Shown: positions 25,526 to 36,057 of the stretch, in pieces | Layout: each line of letters starts with the position of its first letter | How positions within the stretch are numbered: position 1 is the stretch's first letter | From: Bradyrhizobium liaoningense | GTDB taxonomy: Bacteria > Pseudomonadota > Alphaproteobacteria > Rhizobiales > Xanthobacteraceae | Length of the DNA: 64,000 nucleotides | Reading direction: 5' to 3' | Assembly: GCF_018130825.1 (NCBI RefSeq) | Contig: NZ_JAFCJS010000003.1 | Location: forward strand, 891,001-955,000 | Program-made: the position numbers and the translations under genes | The notes under the pieces: generated by a model | Seen by the model: only the letters and a program-made list of their open reading frames with translations | Database searches by the model: none | What the model was told of the DNA's origin: nothing

Positions 25526-26410
25526 TCACGCGATGGCAGGCGCCATCAACTCGTCGAGCTTGCGCTTGAACGCCGAGCCGTCGGACAAGGCGCGAAGCGG
25601 CGGGCGCACGCGCAGCCAGGCTGCATCGCCCGTCTGCGCCGCGAGGATCGCCTTCAATGTCGCGGTGAACGAGGGTGTCTTCAGCACGATGTCGATCGCG
25701 GCCTGCATGCGCGCTTCGACGTCCTTGCCGTCAACCATGCCTTTGACCAGCTCGGGCACCACATTGGCCATGCCGCAGATGGTGCCAGCGCCGCCGGCCG
25801 CGATGGCGCGGGTGATGTCGGCTTCGTTGCCGACGGTGATGGCGAGCTCGGGCGCGGCGGCACGGAACGCCTGGAACTGCTTGAAGTCGCCGCTGGAGTC
25901 TTTCAGGCCCGCAACAACCTTGCCGTAGCGCTTGCGCAGGCTTGCGGCGACCGTCGTCGGGATCGCGACGCCCGAGGCCTGCGGGATATGATAGAGATAG
26001 GCGCGCAGGCGGTCGTCGGCGACACCGTCGAAGATCGCAGCGAACGCATCTTCAATGCCCTCGGGCGAGACGCCGCGATCGAAATACGGCGGCAGCATCA
26101 GCACGTGGCGCAGACCGAGGCCGAGCACGGCACGCGTCAGGGCAATGCTGTCGGTGATGGCGGGAAAGCCGCCGCCGATGCCGATGCGCTCTGCAGCAAC
26201 GCCATTCTTGAGCAGGGCTTCGATGGTCGCAATGCGCTCGGCGGCATTGAACGAGGTGCCCTCGCCGGTGGTGCCGAACAGCACGACGCCGTCGACGCCC
26301 TTGCTGAACAGCTGCTTGGCGTGAGCGGCGAGCTTGGCTGAGTCCACGCTGCCGTCCGCTGCCAGCGGCGTCGCCGACGCCACCCAGAACCCGCGAATCG
26401 CCTCCGTCAT
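25526..26410 (-). CDS. Dihydrodipicolinate synthase/N-acetylneuraminate lyase family protein
   Basis: 294-residue class I aldolase with the classic motifs GTTGEGTSF (about 46-54), YLYHIPQ (catalytic Tyr, about 139) and AGLKDSSGDF (Schiff-base Lys, about 168). It does not sit with lysine genes. It diverges from an FAD-linked 2-hydroxyacid dehydrogenase whose operon encodes a GntR regulator, so a role in breakdown of a sugar-derived keto acid is more likely than diaminopimelate synthesis. The exact substrate is unknown. Confidence 0.88.
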   Translation of the reverse strand: MTEAIRGFWVASATPLAADGSVDSAKLAAHAKQLFSKGVDGVVLFGTTGEGTSFNAAERIATIEALLKNGVAAERIGIGGGFPAITDSIALTRAVLGLGLRHVLMLPPYFDRGVSPEGIEDAFAAIFDGVADDRLRAYLYHIPQASGVAIPTTVAASLRKRYGKVVAGLKDSSGDFKQFQAFRAAAPELAITVGNEADITRAIAAGGAGTICGMANVVPELVKGMVDGKDVEARMQAAIDIVLKTPSFTATLKAILAAQTGDAAWLRVRPPLRALSDGSAFKRKLDELMAPAIA

Positions 26411-26503
26411 TCCACCACCCTTTGCTACGGCCGTCGACTAAGCCACTGATCCCTAACGATCTTCTCTGCCGGTCGGCGCCTTGTTTTTACTTTACTTTTC
26501 ATG

Positions 26504-26520
26504 TTGTACCTTACATACAA
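26504..26520. promoter_or_regulatory. GntR-type operator candidate
   Basis: TTGTA (26504-26508) and TACAA (26516-26520) form an inverted repeat with a 7-bp gap, in an unusually AT-rich stretch (26485-26525) of the divergent spacer. FCD-subgroup GntR proteins bind TTGTA/TACAA-type half sites, and such a regulator is encoded at the end of the rightward operon. The site is 70 bp before that operon and 94 bp before the DapA-family gene. Confidence 0.55.
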
Positions 26521-26589
26521 GAGGCGCGCAAACCCTTTCCACCGTCAAGGCGCGCATGAGGCGCAGCCGAATCCTAAAGGAGGTCTCGC

Positions 26590-28002
26590 ATGAACATGGT
26601 GACCCCCGTTGAACGACCCGATCAGTTGCTCGGCGCGTTGCGCGACAGGCTCGGCTCGGCCGCCGTGCTTGTTGGCACCGATGTGCCGGCGCGCAATTGC
26701 AATGACTGGAGCGCGAGCCTGCCGCAGACGCCGCTGGCGGTGATCCGTCCGACCGATGCGCAAGGCGTTGCCGATGCGATTGCCACCTGCCGGCAGGCGC
26801 GCCTGCCCTTCGTGCCGCAGGGCGGATTGACCGGGCTGTGCCGCGGCGCATCGCCCGAAGCGGGCTGGGTCGCGATCTCGCTCGAGCGCATGACCGGCAT
26901 CGAGGAGATCGATCGCGCCTCGATGACGATGACGGTGAAAGCGGGCACACCGCTGGAGACGATCCAGAAGGCCGCCGACGAAGCCGGCTTCTTCTTTCCG
27001 CTCGATCTCGGCTCGCGCGGCTCCTGCGCCATCGGCGGCAATCTCTCGACCAATGCAGGCGGCAACCGCGTGATCCGCTACGGCATGACGCGCGAGCTGG
27101 TGCTCGGTCTCGAAGTGGTGCTGCCCGACGGCACCATCATCACCAATCTCAACAAGCTGATGAAGAACAATGCCGGCTACGATCTGAAGCATCTCTTCAT
27201 CGGCTCGGAAGGCACGCTCGGCATCATCACCCGCGTGGTGCTGAAGCTGTTCCCGAAGCCGCGCTCGACCATGGCCGCGCTCTGCGCGCTGAAGGATTAT
27301 GCGGCGGTGATCGCGCTGCTCGGCGCGGCGCGCAGCGGGCTCGGCCCGTTGCTATCGGCGTTCGAAGTGATGTGGCCGGACTATTGGGACGTCATCACGA
27401 ATCGCGCCGGCGTGAAGCCGCCGGTCGCCGCAGGCCACGGTCTCTACGTGCTGGTGGAGGCGCAAGGCACCGACGAGAGCATCGATGCGCCGCGCTTCCA
27501 GAGCTGGCTCGAGGAACTGATGGAGGGCGGACTGCTCGCCGACGCCGCCGTGGCGCAGTCGCTGGCGCAGACGCAAGCGTTCTGGCGCGTGCGCGACATC
27601 TGTGCCGAGTTCGGCCAGGTGCTGGGCCCGCACATCTCCTACGACATCGGCCTTGCCGTGGCACGGATGGACGAGTTCGCCACCCGCTGCAAGGCGGCGC
27701 TGGCTTCCGGCATCAAGGGCTGCGAGAGCGTCTATTACGGCCATATCGGCGACGGCAACCTGCATCTCGTCTCCTGGGTCACCGGCCTCACGGTCGAGCA
27801 GCAGCCCAAGGAAGAGATGGACGCGATCATCTATGGTCTCGTCCGCGAGATGGGCGGCAGCGTCTCGGCCGAGCACGGCATCGGCACGCTGAAGAAGAAG
27901 TGGCTGGGTCACGCCAGGAGCGAGGCCGAGATCGCGCTGATGCGGACGCTGAAGGCCGCGCTCGATCCCGATCATCTGCTCAACCCCGGCAAGGTGATCT
28001 GA
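26590..28002 (+). CDS. FAD-binding oxidoreductase, D-lactate/D-2-hydroxyglutarate dehydrogenase type
   Basis: 470-residue flavoprotein of the GlcD/D2HGDH group, which oxidises a D-2-hydroxyacid to the keto acid. The N-terminal FAD domain shows PFVPQGGLTGLCRGASP and SCAIGGNLSTNAGGNRVIRYGMTRELVLGLEVVLPDG. The C-terminal domain has the metal/substrate motifs YYGHIGDGNLHL and VSAEHGIGTLKKKWL. The start has a near-perfect AAAGGAGGT. It is first in a two-gene operon with a GntR regulator 12 bp downstream. D-2-hydroxyglutarate or a sugar-acid-derived hydroxyacid is the likely substrate. Confidence 0.92.
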   Translation: MNMVTPVERPDQLLGALRDRLGSAAVLVGTDVPARNCNDWSASLPQTPLAVIRPTDAQGVADAIATCRQARLPFVPQGGLTGLCRGASPEAGWVAISLERMTGIEEIDRASMTMTVKAGTPLETIQKAADEAGFFFPLDLGSRGSCAIGGNLSTNAGGNRVIRYGMTRELVLGLEVVLPDGTIITNLNKLMKNNAGYDLKHLFIGSEGTLGIITRVVLKLFPKPRSTMAALCALKDYAAVIALLGAARSGLGPLLSAFEVMWPDYWDVITNRAGVKPPVAAGHGLYVLVEAQGTDESIDAPRFQSWLEELMEGGLLADAAVAQSLAQTQAFWRVRDICAEFGQVLGPHISYDIGLAVARMDEFATRCKAALASGIKGCESVYYGHIGDGNLHLVSWVTGLTVEQQPKEEMDAIIYGLVREMGGSVSAEHGIGTLKKKWLGHARSEAEIALMRTLKAALDPDHLLNPGKVI

Positions 28003-28014
28003 GCGGGAGCGCGC

Positions 28015-28695
28015 ATGCGATCGCTCAAGCTCGATACGCCGAAATCGCTGTCGCAGCGCGTGATGCAGCGGCTGCGCCAGGCGATCATCGACGGCGAGTT
28101 CGCGCTGGGCGCCGCCATCTCCGAGGAGATGGTGGCGAATTCCTTCGGCGTCAGCCGCACGCCGGTGCGCGAGGCCATGGGCCAGTTGCAGGCGCAGGGC
28201 CTCGTGGTGATCCGGCCGCAGGTCGGCAGCTTCGTGTTCACCCCGAGCGCGGACGACATCACCGCGCTCTGCACCTTCCGCATCGCGCTCGAGCCCAAGG
28301 CGGCCGAGCTCGCCTTCCGCCAGGATCGCGACAGTGCGATCGCCGCGATGAGCGATGCGATCGCGGCGATGGAGCCTGCCGTCGCGGCCAGGGACAATAT
28401 CGCCTATGGCCGCGCGGACGCCGCATTCCACGAGGCGCTGTTCGCCCATTGCGGCAACCGCTATCTCCTCGAATCCTACCAGCTCGTCTCCGGCCGCGTC
28501 GCCGCGCTCCGCACCAACTTGACCTCGCCGATCGACGTCAGGACCCGCACCTCCTTCGACGAGCACCGCAAGCTGCTCGACCTGTTCGCACGCGGCGAGC
28601 TTGCCGCGTTCGAACGGCTGATGACGATGCACATCACCAATTCGGGCGTGGTCTATGCCAAGGCGTTGAAGGTGGAAGCAGCGCAGGCGGAGTGA
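28015..28695 (+). CDS. GntR family transcriptional regulator (FCD domain)
   Basis: 226-residue regulator with an N-terminal winged helix (SLSQRVMQRLRQAIIDGEFALGAAISEEMVANSFGVSRTPVREAMGQLQAQGLVVIRPQVGSFV) and an all-helical FCD effector domain carrying the metal-site residues (D/H around GRADAAFHEALFAH and FDEHRKLLDL...MTMHI). It lies in the operon with the flavin dehydrogenase, so probably controls that operon and the divergent DapA-family gene through the TTGTA/TACAA site. The effector would be a carboxylic acid. Confidence 0.92.
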   Translation: MRSLKLDTPKSLSQRVMQRLRQAIIDGEFALGAAISEEMVANSFGVSRTPVREAMGQLQAQGLVVIRPQVGSFVFTPSADDITALCTFRIALEPKAAELAFRQDRDSAIAAMSDAIAAMEPAVAARDNIAYGRADAAFHEALFAHCGNRYLLESYQLVSGRVAALRTNLTSPIDVRTRTSFDEHRKLLDLFARGELAAFERLMTMHITNSGVVYAKALKVEAAQAE

Positions 28696-28701
28696 GCAGG
28701 C

Positions 28702-28866
28702 CTACCGCGCGTCCCTGGATCCGGGCCTGTCGAGAAAATCCAGTGCGGTGTTGATCTGCTCGAGCTGATGCTCGATCCTGTCCCGGTCCTCGACGGCTCG
28801 CGCCTTCTCGAGTTCCTCCACGAGCTTCTGCTTTCGCGCCAGCAAGTTCTCTATGACCGTACTCAC
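28702..28866 (-). CDS. Small coiled-coil protein (54 aa)
   Basis: GTG-initiated 54-codon gene, VSTVIENLLARKQKLVEEL at the start and ending DFLDRPGSRDAR. Leucine and charged residues recur in heptads, so most of it should form one coiled coil. A GGGGGA ribosome site precedes the GTG. It converges with the GntR gene, leaving 6 bp between stops. Function is unknown. Confidence 0.65.
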   Translation of the reverse strand: MSTVIENLLARKQKLVEELEKARAVEDRDRIEHQLEQINTALDFLDRPGSRDAR

Positions 28867-29047
28867 AAGTCCCCCATCGCCCCGAAGCGAGCATCGGGGC
28901 AGAAATCCGACCAGCGGCGCTGGCGCCAGGATTGTCGAGGCGCGCGCGAGCGGGGGCTCGCGCGGATGCCTAGGTCAGAATGTTCGCGAAGGCGGTTGGT
29001 TCCTGCGAATGAACCATAACACGGGACACATGTGATGAGGCCGGCCC

Positions 29048-29233
29048 TCACCGCGCCGTGACGATGCCTGCGAGCTGCACCGGCGCAACATTGGTGCTGA
29101 TGACCGAGACCGAGAGCAGCGCCAATAGCGCGCACAGCGCGCCGAGCCTCATCCGCACGGTCCTGCAATCGGAGATCGGCAGAAACAGGAAAAACAGCAT
29201 CACCGGGATCATCGGCGCATTGACCAGGACCAT
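29048..29233 (-). CDS. Small membrane protein (61 aa)
   Basis: Starts at an ATG with GGGAG 8 bp before it and encodes two hydrophobic stretches (MIPVMLFFLFLPI and LGALCALLALLSVSVISTNVAPV) split by a short SDCRTVRMR loop. That suggests a two-pass inner-membrane peptide. It diverges from the YgiQ-family gene. No family recognised. Confidence 0.6.
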   Translation of the reverse strand: MVLVNAPMIPVMLFFLFLPISDCRTVRMRLGALCALLALLSVSVISTNVAPVQLAGIVTAR

Positions 29234-29422
29234 GGTTAATCTCCCTCGAAACGGCAGGGAGGGTGACGCGACGTCGCCCGGCGGTATGTGGACGATGTCA
29301 CAGTCGCGGACCGCATGCCCGGCCGACCTGCCCAATTGCGCGTCACCCGGGGGAACCGCAACCGGCGATGACGGCAGGGATCCGGTTGTATTCGCGGGCC
29401 CGGAGTCCTATGCGTAGGCGCC

Positions 29423-31444
<2,022 letters not shown>

Positions 31445-31487
31445 CGCGCGCATCTGCGTGGCGCTTTCGCACCTCCAAAACAAGAAT

Positions 31488-31672
31488 GTCGAAAACAACC
31501 CCATGCACAGTAGCCGGGGGCAGTAAAATCAACGGCTTGAAGCGCAACGCGATGGGATGGATCGTCACCGCGCATGAGTTCGTTGATCGAGCATGATCTT
31601 TTCAAAGAACCACTGCGCAGTTTGCTGATTTTACGAAATCGTTGACCCGTCGGGCAAAACAGGGGCAGGATG
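31488..31672 (+). repeat. Dispersed repeat, family 3 (copy A)
   Basis: It starts GTCGAAAACAACCCCATG and runs CACAGTAGCC-GGGG, then ends TTGACCCGTCGGGCAAAACA-GGGGCAGGATGG. The inverted, shorter counterpart is at 43194-43290. The ends are nearly identical, while this copy has about 90 bp more in its middle. It fills most of the 353-bp spacer between the YgiQ-type and methyltransferase genes; no gene is seen in the rest. Confidence 0.8.
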
Positions 31673-31797
31673 GTAGTGTCGCAAGACGTGGGAGAGGGCG
31701 AGGCCCTCCGCTCCGGATGCAACGTGGCCGTCAGCCGTCTTCCGCGGGATCGACGCTCGTCACCCAGAACGGATATCCAAGCTGACATCGGCCCAGC

Positions 31798-32832
31798 TCA
31801 AGCCACCATGGCTTCCACAACGCTTGCAGCTGAATTCGTCGGCACCACCTGAGTCAAGCGAAAGCCGGCCTTGCCGAGAAGAAGCCCGTATTCGGCGCCC
31901 GTACGTTCCTGGCCACCCAATTGCACGAGCATCGCCATATCGAGCATTTTTCCCGGATGCGGCGTGTCACCGGGCGGTATCAACATTTCGACGATCAGCA
32001 GACGGCCCACCGTGTTCATGGCCTGGCGTACATGGCCCAGGATCGAAAGGCATCGATCGTCGTTCCAGTCGTGGAGGACGTGCGAAAGGATATAGGCGTC
32101 CGCTCCGGCTGGAACGCTTTCGAAGAAATTGCCGGGCTCAATCGTGACCCGATGGCTCACGCCTCTTGCGTCGAGCAACGCCGGCGCGTCTCGCACGACA
32201 TGCGGCCTGTCGAACAATATACCGCGCGGCCCGGGATGATTGGCGAGGATGGTTGCGAGCATATTTCCGGTCGCCCCGCCAACGTCCACAATGGTCTCGA
32301 AGGCAGAGAAGTCGTAGGCGGCGGCGACGGCCGACGGCTCCTGACTATGGAAGCCGATCATCGTCTCACTGAATAGCGACGCGTCATCCGGATGTTGCGC
32401 GAGGTAGTCGAAGAACGACACGCCGTGCACCTTTTCAAAGCCGGTTTTACCGGTCTGAACAGCGTAAACCAGGTTATCCCAACCCCTCTGAGACCAGGGG
32501 CTGCCGGAAATCAGCAGACTCGATCTCGCCAAACCGGGGGCGCCGGTCCTCAGCGCCTCGCCCAGATCGGTCAGTGCAAAACGCTGCTCCGGTCGCTCGG
32601 TCAGGATGCCGAGGCTCGCCAGCGTGCGCATCAGCCTGTGCAACGAAGGCGCATGCACCTGCATCGGGCCGGCGAGCTCCTCAGCGCTCTTCGGTCCGGA
32701 GGCGAGTTGATCGGCCAGCCCGAGCTTGGCCGCTGCGTACACTGTCCTCGAAACCACGAAGGCGCGCCCCATCTGGATCAACTGGATGTGTGGCGCAGGC
32801 GAAGTTGACGCTGCGGGCTGATTGTCTGGCAT
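31798..32832 (-). CDS. O-methyltransferase family 2 protein (SAM-dependent)
   Basis: 344-residue class I methyltransferase of the plant-type/bacterial secondary-metabolite OMT family. N-terminal dimerisation winged helix (VYAAAKLGLADQLASGPKSAEELAGPMQVHAPSLHRLMRTLASLGILTE), then the SAM site TIVDVGGATGNMLATILANHP (about 180-200), VTIEPGNFF and the catalytic HVLHDWNDDRCLSIL (His as general base). The ATG at 32832 has GGAGG 8 bp upstream. It would methylate a phenolic or polyketide hydroxyl. No biosynthetic partners are adjacent, so the acceptor is unknown. Confidence 0.9.
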   Translation of the reverse strand: MPDNQPAASTSPAPHIQLIQMGRAFVVSRTVYAAAKLGLADQLASGPKSAEELAGPMQVHAPSLHRLMRTLASLGILTERPEQRFALTDLGEALRTGAPGLARSSLLISGSPWSQRGWDNLVYAVQTGKTGFEKVHGVSFFDYLAQHPDDASLFSETMIGFHSQEPSAVAAAYDFSAFETIVDVGGATGNMLATILANHPGPRGILFDRPHVVRDAPALLDARGVSHRVTIEPGNFFESVPAGADAYILSHVLHDWNDDRCLSILGHVRQAMNTVGRLLIVEMLIPPGDTPHPGKMLDMAMLVQLGGQERTGAEYGLLLGKAGFRLTQVVPTNSAASVVEAMVA

Positions 32833-33318
32833 GACCCATCCTCCAGCGAGGTCGGAGGTATACCAAAAGTCCGAACATCCAGCCACTTCCGCTGCTGGCC
32901 CAAGCTGAACACCACGAAAGCCGTCGCGACGTCTGCTGTCTGAGGGAAGCCGGACGCCGCCCGACCGATGGGCTGAGCCCGCTTTTGTCCCGTAGCGGTC
33001 ATAGGCGGGTGGCTGAAGTCACGCCATGAGAACGCTGCACTCGTGCAGCTGTTGATCTACGTCAATGTTGAACAACTGCTGGCATTCAGGTTGGCTTCAG
33101 CCGCACTGTGAGGCGGCTCCAGTCACGAGGATCACCATGCATCGGCGAAAGGGTCTTTCGACCAAATCGGTGACAGTTACGGGAATTGCTGCCAGCATTA
33201 GATGAGCGCTCAAGGCGGCAGTTTGAATGATGACGCACAGCAGAACGCGCGTTGGCGGAGTCGTCCAAGCGCCGGGTCCGGACAACCACACTATCGCGTT
33301 CTGATCGCGGGGCGTGGG
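32833..33318. other. Gene-free 486-bp spacer at the left edge of the FixK-box region
   Basis: No credible coding sequence was seen. The stretch contains the FixK-type box at 33052-33065. Base composition drops noticeably from about 33040 onward, compared with the methyltransferase gene, which marks the start of the accessory region. Confidence 0.55.
33052..33065 (+). promoter_or_regulatory. FixK/FNR-type box 1
   Basis: TTGAT-CTAC-GTCAA, one mismatch from the perfect TTGAT-N4-ATCAA palindrome bound by FixK2/FNR proteins in rhizobia. It lies 267 bp before the Tat-signal protein gene, so the transcript would have a long leader or an unseen small gene. It is the first of three such boxes within 3.5 kb. 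Confidence 0.6.
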
Positions 33319-33807
33319 ATGCGGCGACGGGATTTCCTCGGGTTGATCGGCGGCGCGGCGTGGTCGTGCGCGGCTCGCGCGCAACAGCCAATGCTCCCTC
33401 GGCTGGGTGCAATCAAGTTGACCGAACCCAGCGGAAAATCGGTTTATATCAACGTCGCGCTAATCACCTTCGTTAAGCCCGACTCACACGTTTCCGGCGC
33501 CAGCGTTGAGCTTGGTCTGGCGAGCGGGAGGGTTCAGGGAGTACAGGAGAACATCGAAGAGATCATACAATTGGTTAGGGCGTCACACCGTGGTGAGATG
33601 ACTTGGATCAAATTGACCGAACCCAACGCTAAGCCAATCTACGTCAACGTATCACAAGTGACCTCACTCAGGGCGGACAGCCAAATTCCCGGCGCGAACG
33701 CTGAACTCGGATTTGCGAGCGGAAAACTTCAAGGTGTTCGAGAGAATGCCGATGATGTCATGCAGCTGATCGCAGCTATTGCAGGGCAACAAGGAAGGCC
33801 GCCATGA
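33319..33807 (+). CDS. Exported protein with a duplicated ~58-residue FlbD-like domain
   Basis: 162 residues. Residues 1-25 are a twin-arginine-like signal (MRRRDFLGLIGGAAWSCAARAQQ) of the kind on rhizobial substrate-binding proteins. The rest is two tandem copies of one module: IKLTEPSGKSVYINVALITFV...ELGLASGRVQGVQENIEEIIQLV and IKLTEPNAKPIYVNVSQVTSL...ELGFASGKLQGVRENADDVMQLI. The module's order (K-L-T, G-K, Y-I-N, I-x-x-V, G-K, V-x-E-N, I) resembles the FlbD/SwrD family, which is normally cytoplasmic and single. A longer frame opens at 33202, but the signal sequence fixes the start. Function unknown; possible control by the FixK-type box upstream. Confidence 0.72.
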   Translation: MRRRDFLGLIGGAAWSCAARAQQPMLPRLGAIKLTEPSGKSVYINVALITFVKPDSHVSGASVELGLASGRVQGVQENIEEIIQLVRASHRGEMTWIKLTEPNAKPIYVNVSQVTSLRADSQIPGANAELGFASGKLQGVRENADDVMQLIAAIAGQQGRPP

Positions 33808-33885
33808 GAATTGCCGCACTTAGCGGACTTGCCGATATCGAACCCCAATTGTGCGACTTCCGCTCCTGGCCCATCGGTTGCGAAG

Positions 33886-34880
33886 ATGAACCTTGAAACG
33901 ACAATTCCGGCGGCGACTGACCCGACCATTACCGCTATCGCCTCGGATGGCGTCCGGAGCGTGGCGACCGAGTTTGATCTGCGTGCGTTAGTCGGTGGTG
34001 GCAAATTCCTCTGGTAGACATGGTCGGAGGCAGCGAAGTCGGCCGCGCGAAGTTTCTTGGCGAACTTGGATTCGATCCTGCAGATGTCGTATGGGGGCAG
34101 CGCTTCGGACAAGCTGGAAGCTTGGTGATCGATCGGCAACGGCTGCTTGCGGTGTCATGGCTGGCCGAGCGCTCCGGCAGAAACTTCATAGAAATCCACA
34201 TCATGGGTTCGAAAAAGTGCATTTTGACCCTATGGAATGGCGACCCTTCGGCGCTCGACGAAATTCACAAACATTTTGCCGAGCGCGCAGCGAAACTGGA
34301 AAAGAGTCCTCTAGCTGCGGCGGCAATTCTGCTCCAATTCTTATTAGGCACGCTTGATGCTGCGATCAGTGAGATCGACGGCCGAATCGAGGAGCTGCGG
34401 ACGCAAATTCAGCACGAACCCCAGTCGATCGAGTTTTCAGGTCTTGCAGAAAGATTGCAGCGCCTTCAGACAGTTTGGTTGGACGTTGATCGCTACAGCA
34501 GCGCTGTCCGTACGGGTATTATCGGCATAGAGGCACTGCCAGGTATTGACCAGCACGCGGCGACCGAGCTGAACGATTATGCTGAGCAGGTCGAACATCT
34601 GGAACAGCGGCTTCAGGAACGTACGCGCTGGGGCGCTGATATTGTGAATGGTTATGCGACCGCGATCGTCCAGCGACAGGCCGAGCAGATCAACCGCCTC
34701 ACTGTTGTCTCTATAATTTTCTTGCCTATTACCTTTTTGACTGGCTTTTTTGGAATGAACTTTGGATGGCTAGTCGGATCGGAAGGAAGCAAGACAGCAT
34801 TTGTTGGGTTGGGGCTTGTGCTCCCGATCCTGAGCGTGGTGGGCACGGTACTATGGCTGAAGCGCCGGAGGTTGATGTGA
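33886..34880 (+). pseudogene. CorA-family magnesium/divalent-cation transporter, -1 frameshifted near 34014
   Basis: Two frames make one CorA. Frame one, 33886-34017, encodes MNLETTIPAATDPTIT...EFDLRALVGGGKFLW and stops at TAG. Frame two, open from 34020, encodes MVGGSEVGRAKFLGELGF through the helical funnel (ERLQRLQTVWLDVDRYSS, EQVEHLEQRLQER). It ends with the CorA pore helix and the GMN motif FLTGFFGMNFGWLVG followed by a final helix and basic tail. Backing up one base after the TGG at 34012-34014 reads GTA GAC ATG, giving FLWVDMVGG, the expected CorA junction. A lost G, a sequencing error or programmed slippage could explain it. Without the first frame the second (286 aa) lacks the N-terminal beta domain start. 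Confidence 0.75.
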
Positions 34881-35342
34881 GTTGACCTCTGCGTGGAACG
34901 AGCTTCCTCGTTTGACAGACGCGGAACCCGAGCGGCTTGGTGCTGGAACCGATCTTCGCTGATCTTCCCACCCGAGCAGCGCTCCTACCGCCTCAAGGCG
35001 CAATTCTCGTGATGCCGACCACTCGCCGACGAGGGTCATCGAGTAAATACTGGCTGTTTTGCTGCCTTGCCGTGATGAACGCTCTTGGTGCTAGCGCGGA
35101 CCCAGCGTGCACAGATGAGCCCGATGACTTCCGCCTTCAGCGGCATATCGGACTGGCCGGAGGTGCGACTGACTCGACCCAGTTGCGAATGACCCAGAGC
35201 GCTCATTTGGTCTCGCCTGCGACGGGCGATCGTGCATTGACAGGTCAAGCAATTTGAAGCGCTTGATCTGGATCAAGCGCGAAGATCTGGAAGTCTCGCA
35301 TACAGAGTCCGCAACTATCAACTATTGGCCGAGGACAATCTC
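34881..35342. other. Spacer with decayed repeat and FixK box
   Basis: Around 35110-35215 the minus strand spells MSALGHSQLGRVSRTSGQSDMPLKAE, a degenerate version of the widespread alphaproteobacterial MSALGQKQT..MSALPPKAD repeat that is often misannotated as a gene. The opposite frame from 35010 (MPTTRRRGSSSKYWLFCCLA) looks signal-like but reads through this repeat and is not trusted. A FixK-type box ends the spacer. Confidence 0.5.
35263..35276 (+). promoter_or_regulatory. FixK/FNR-type box 2 (perfect)
   Basis: TTGAT-CTGG-ATCAA, an exact match to the FixK2 recognition palindrome. It is 67 bp upstream of the small exported protein at 35343, the usual distance for an activator site near -40 plus a short leader. 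Control by low oxygen through the FixLJ-FixK2 cascade is inferred. Confidence 0.8.
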
Positions 35343-35564
35343 ATGAAAAAGATGAGCATGCTTGGAGCAATATTGGTGGGAGCCACCATTTTGTGTGCCG
35401 CCCCGATTTCGGTTCAGTGGTCGCAAGAGAAGGGCTTGTCCGTATCGTCGGACAAGGCTTATGCCCGAGTAGGAAGACCGGCAACTGCAACGAGCGTCGC
35501 TGGCGTTGCGCGGAGAGCGGATCGCCGGGCGGTGCGCCGCTGCGCAGCGGGAGTTACCTGCTAG
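35343..35564 (+). CDS. Small exported protein (73 aa)
   Basis: Signal-like N-terminus MKKMSMLGAILVGATILCAAP, then a short mature part with AYARVGRPATATSVAGVARRADRRAVRRCAAG. The RxGRPxTxxSVAGVxRRxxRR pattern recurs in small Bradyrhizobium periplasmic proteins of unknown role. The ATG at 35343 has GAGG 8 bp before it. It lies directly behind a perfect FixK-type box. The mature peptide is very basic. Confidence 0.62.
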   Translation: MKKMSMLGAILVGATILCAAPISVQWSQEKGLSVSSDKAYARVGRPATATSVAGVARRADRRAVRRCAAGVTC

Positions 35565-35729
35565 GGTTCAGACCCTCGTGGATGTCGAGCAAGCGATTCG
35601 GGCGAAGCCCGGCTTTGCATTCGCAGGGCGCTACAATAACCCTGCGGCTTTTCGCGTTGGCCGGTTGCGATGTCGGCTTGGCCCTTAGCGGACGAGCCTA
35701 GCCGCGACTCCCGATGCCTGCTTCCAACC

Positions 35730-35793
35730 CGGACCTCTAACGAGGTCCGCTGTTGTGCCGCCGTTGGGGTGAGGTGGCCCAGGGGGCCGCCTC
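35730..35793 (+). other. Two inverted repeats in the leader of the 35818 gene
   Basis: CGGACCT (35730-35736) pairs exactly with AGGTCCG (35743-35749). Further on GAGGTGGCCC (35771-35780) pairs with GGGCCGCCTC (35784-35793), one mismatch. They lie 25-90 bp before the ATG at 35818 and could shape the leader RNA or end upstream transcripts. No U-run follows. Confidence 0.4.
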
Positions 35794-35817
35794 TACCCAG
35801 CGGAAGGGAGGATCAGA

Positions 35818-36057
35818 ATGATCAGGTCAATCGCTGCTGCTGCGTTAGCGTTGTCCGTCGCAACGTTTGCACATGCCATGACGCCCGCGCCGATCTCTCA
35901 GCCGGACGGCATGATTTCGCAGATTGCCGCCGGCTGCGGACCGGGCAGGACGATGGTGAACGGTGTGTGCGTGGCACGAACCACCATTCGCCAGACCCGC
36001 CGCGAGGTCCGCAGGTGTTTGCGATGGCAGGGAGGCGCTTGCGCCCTGTACCAGTGA
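35818..36057 (+). CDS. Small exported Cys-containing protein (79 aa)
   Basis: Signal peptide MIRSIAAAALALSVATFAHA is followed by a 59-residue mature peptide with the segment AAGCGPGRTMVNGVCVARTTIRQTRR and two more cysteines. The GCGPGxxxxxGxCxxR pattern is a familiar feature of small rhizobial secreted proteins. A strong GGGAGG precedes the start. Function is unknown. It lies between FixK-type boxes 2 and 3. Confidence 0.7.
   Translation: MIRSIAAAALALSVATFAHAMTPAPISQPDGMISQIAAGCGPGRTMVNGVCVARTTIRQTRREVRRCLRWQGGACALYQ

Noticed and set aside
35036..35248. Minus-strand frame with MSALGHSQLGRV
   Set aside because: A degraded copy of the widespread MSALGQKQT-type repeat, not a gene.
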